A DNA stretch of 6,515 nucleotides from NCBI GenBank assembly GCA_009930125.1, contig RZYZ01000116.1:1-6515 (forward strand). Reading direction: 5' to 3'. The notes under the pieces were generated by a model that did no database searches, was not told the origin of the DNA, and saw nothing but the letters and a program-made list of their open reading frames with translations. Position 1 is the first letter of the stretch. Each line of letters opens with the position of its first letter. The stretch comes from Clostridia bacterium (lineage in GTDB: Bacteria; Bacillota; Clostridia; Clostridiales; Clostridiaceae). The translations under genes and the position numbers were made by a program. Of the stretch, positions 6,014 to 6,515 are shown piece after piece.

Positions 6014-6515
6014 ATTTTATACCTATCTTCTCAAGAATCGCATGCAGATCCCTTATGGTGTCTTCCAGAGCTCCACTGTTGTTGAGCACATAGGTGGAAC
6101 GATCCATCTTCTCCTGAAGGTCCATCTGGGCACTGATCCGTCTTCTTGCCTCTTCTTCCGTAAAACCGTCTCGCTCCTTCAGTCTCTGAAGCTGCACCTT
6201 CTCCTGTGCATACACAGTGATGGTCAGATCCACATCCTTCTGGAACCCTTCTTCAAAAAGCAGCGGCGCATCTAAAACAATATACTCTTCCTCTGATTCC
6301 TCCAGCCTCTTTTCGATTTCCTGCCGGATTCTCGGCATGATCACCTGAAGATAGCTCGATAGCGCTTCCTTGTCCTGAAAAACGATCCTGCCAAGGGCCC
6401 GTCTGTCCAGCTTTCCACCCGAAAAGACACGGTCCCCGTAGGTTTTTCGTAGATACTCCAGAATCTCAGGATATATCGTCAGCACTTCCCTTGCAATGAG
6501 GTCCGCATCGATGAC
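5967..6515 (-). CDS. coaE: Dephospho-CoA kinase, 5' end beyond the window
   Basis: Phosphorylates the 3'-hydroxyl of dephospho-CoA with ATP, the last step of coenzyme A synthesis, in the cytoplasm. The reading frame is open to the window edge and starts there with VIDADLIAREVL, the conserved CoaE segment found about 30 residues into the protein. The GTG at 6485 is thus an internal Val codon, not a start. The missing part should hold the P-loop. Visible family features are LDRRALGRIVF, the lid-like stretch VLDAPLLFEEG, RLKERDGFTEEEARRRISAQM and EKMDRSTYVLNNSG. The His of the usual HP.I motif is replaced by Met (MPRIRQEI). The end is a Lys/Glu/Arg-rich tail (KKETEKKKRDPWT) lying in the overlap with the transglycosylase gene. 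182 residues are visible; the whole should be about 205-215. In many Clostridia polA lies just upstream, which cannot be seen here. Confidence 0.95.
   Translation of the reverse strand, partial: VIDADLIAREVLTIYPEILEYLRKTYGDRVFSGGKLDRRALGRIVFQDKEALSSYLQVIMPRIRQEIEKRLEESEEEYIVLDAPLLFEEGFQKDVDLTITVYAQEKVQLQRLKERDGFTEEEARRRISAQMDLQEKMDRSTYVLNNSGALEDTIRDLHAILEKIGIKYGKKETEKKKRDPWT

Noticed and set aside
5964..6275. Plus-strand open frame of 103 codons opposite coaE
   Set aside because: It lies antisense to well-conserved CoaE, shows no known domain, and is not needed to explain any gap.
6483..6485. GTG as the start codon of coaE
   Set aside because: The frame continues upstream to the window edge with the conserved VIDADLIARE, so the GTG is an internal Val codon and the gene is cut by the window.

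Overview
The window looks like ordinary chromosomal DNA of a low-to-mid G+C Gram-positive anaerobe, most likely a clostridial Firmicute. The signs are strong AAGGAGG-type ribosome binding sites, a TTG start, a consensus sigma-A promoter, short-loop hairpin terminators with T tails, and the coaE-lytic transglycosylase pair common in Clostridia. Base composition is roughly half G+C by eye, which is high for a classical Clostridium. No mobile element, CRISPR array, tRNA, rRNA or phage gene is visible. No stretch of 300 bases lacks a gene.

Layout. (1) Positions 1-2952, plus strand: an NhaC-family (PF03553) antiporter whose beginning is missing or scrambled at the window edge. After 29 bases comes argH (argininosuccinate lyase), started by TTG, and then a strong hairpin terminator at about 2963-2995. 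(2) Positions 2996-5304, plus strand: after about 80 unremarkable bases, a near-consensus promoter (TTGACA-17-TATATT) with two short dyads around the expected transcription start drives a two-gene ABC exporter. This is an ATPase of the NatA/YhaQ type overlapping by ATGA a six-helix permease of the NatB/YhaP type. (3) Positions 5347-5402: a long two-tier hairpin that can serve as terminator in both directions. (4) Positions 5444-6515, minus strand, converging on the exporter: coaE (dephospho-CoA kinase, 5' end outside the window) followed by a small membrane-anchored SLT-type lytic transglycosylase that overlaps it by 47 bases.

How they work together: argH performs the last step of arginine synthesis. 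Its upstream partner is an ion- or metabolite-coupled antiporter of unproven substrate. The ABC pair may extrude Na+ or a toxic compound and looks separately regulated. coaE completes coenzyme A synthesis and the transglycosylase cuts peptidoglycan; they appear co-transcribed but not functionally linked. I found no evidence for a new biological system. The points most worth a second look are the frame-scrambled first 100 bases, the repeated TTGTT/AACAA half-sites at the exporter promoter, and the coaE/transglycosylase overprint.
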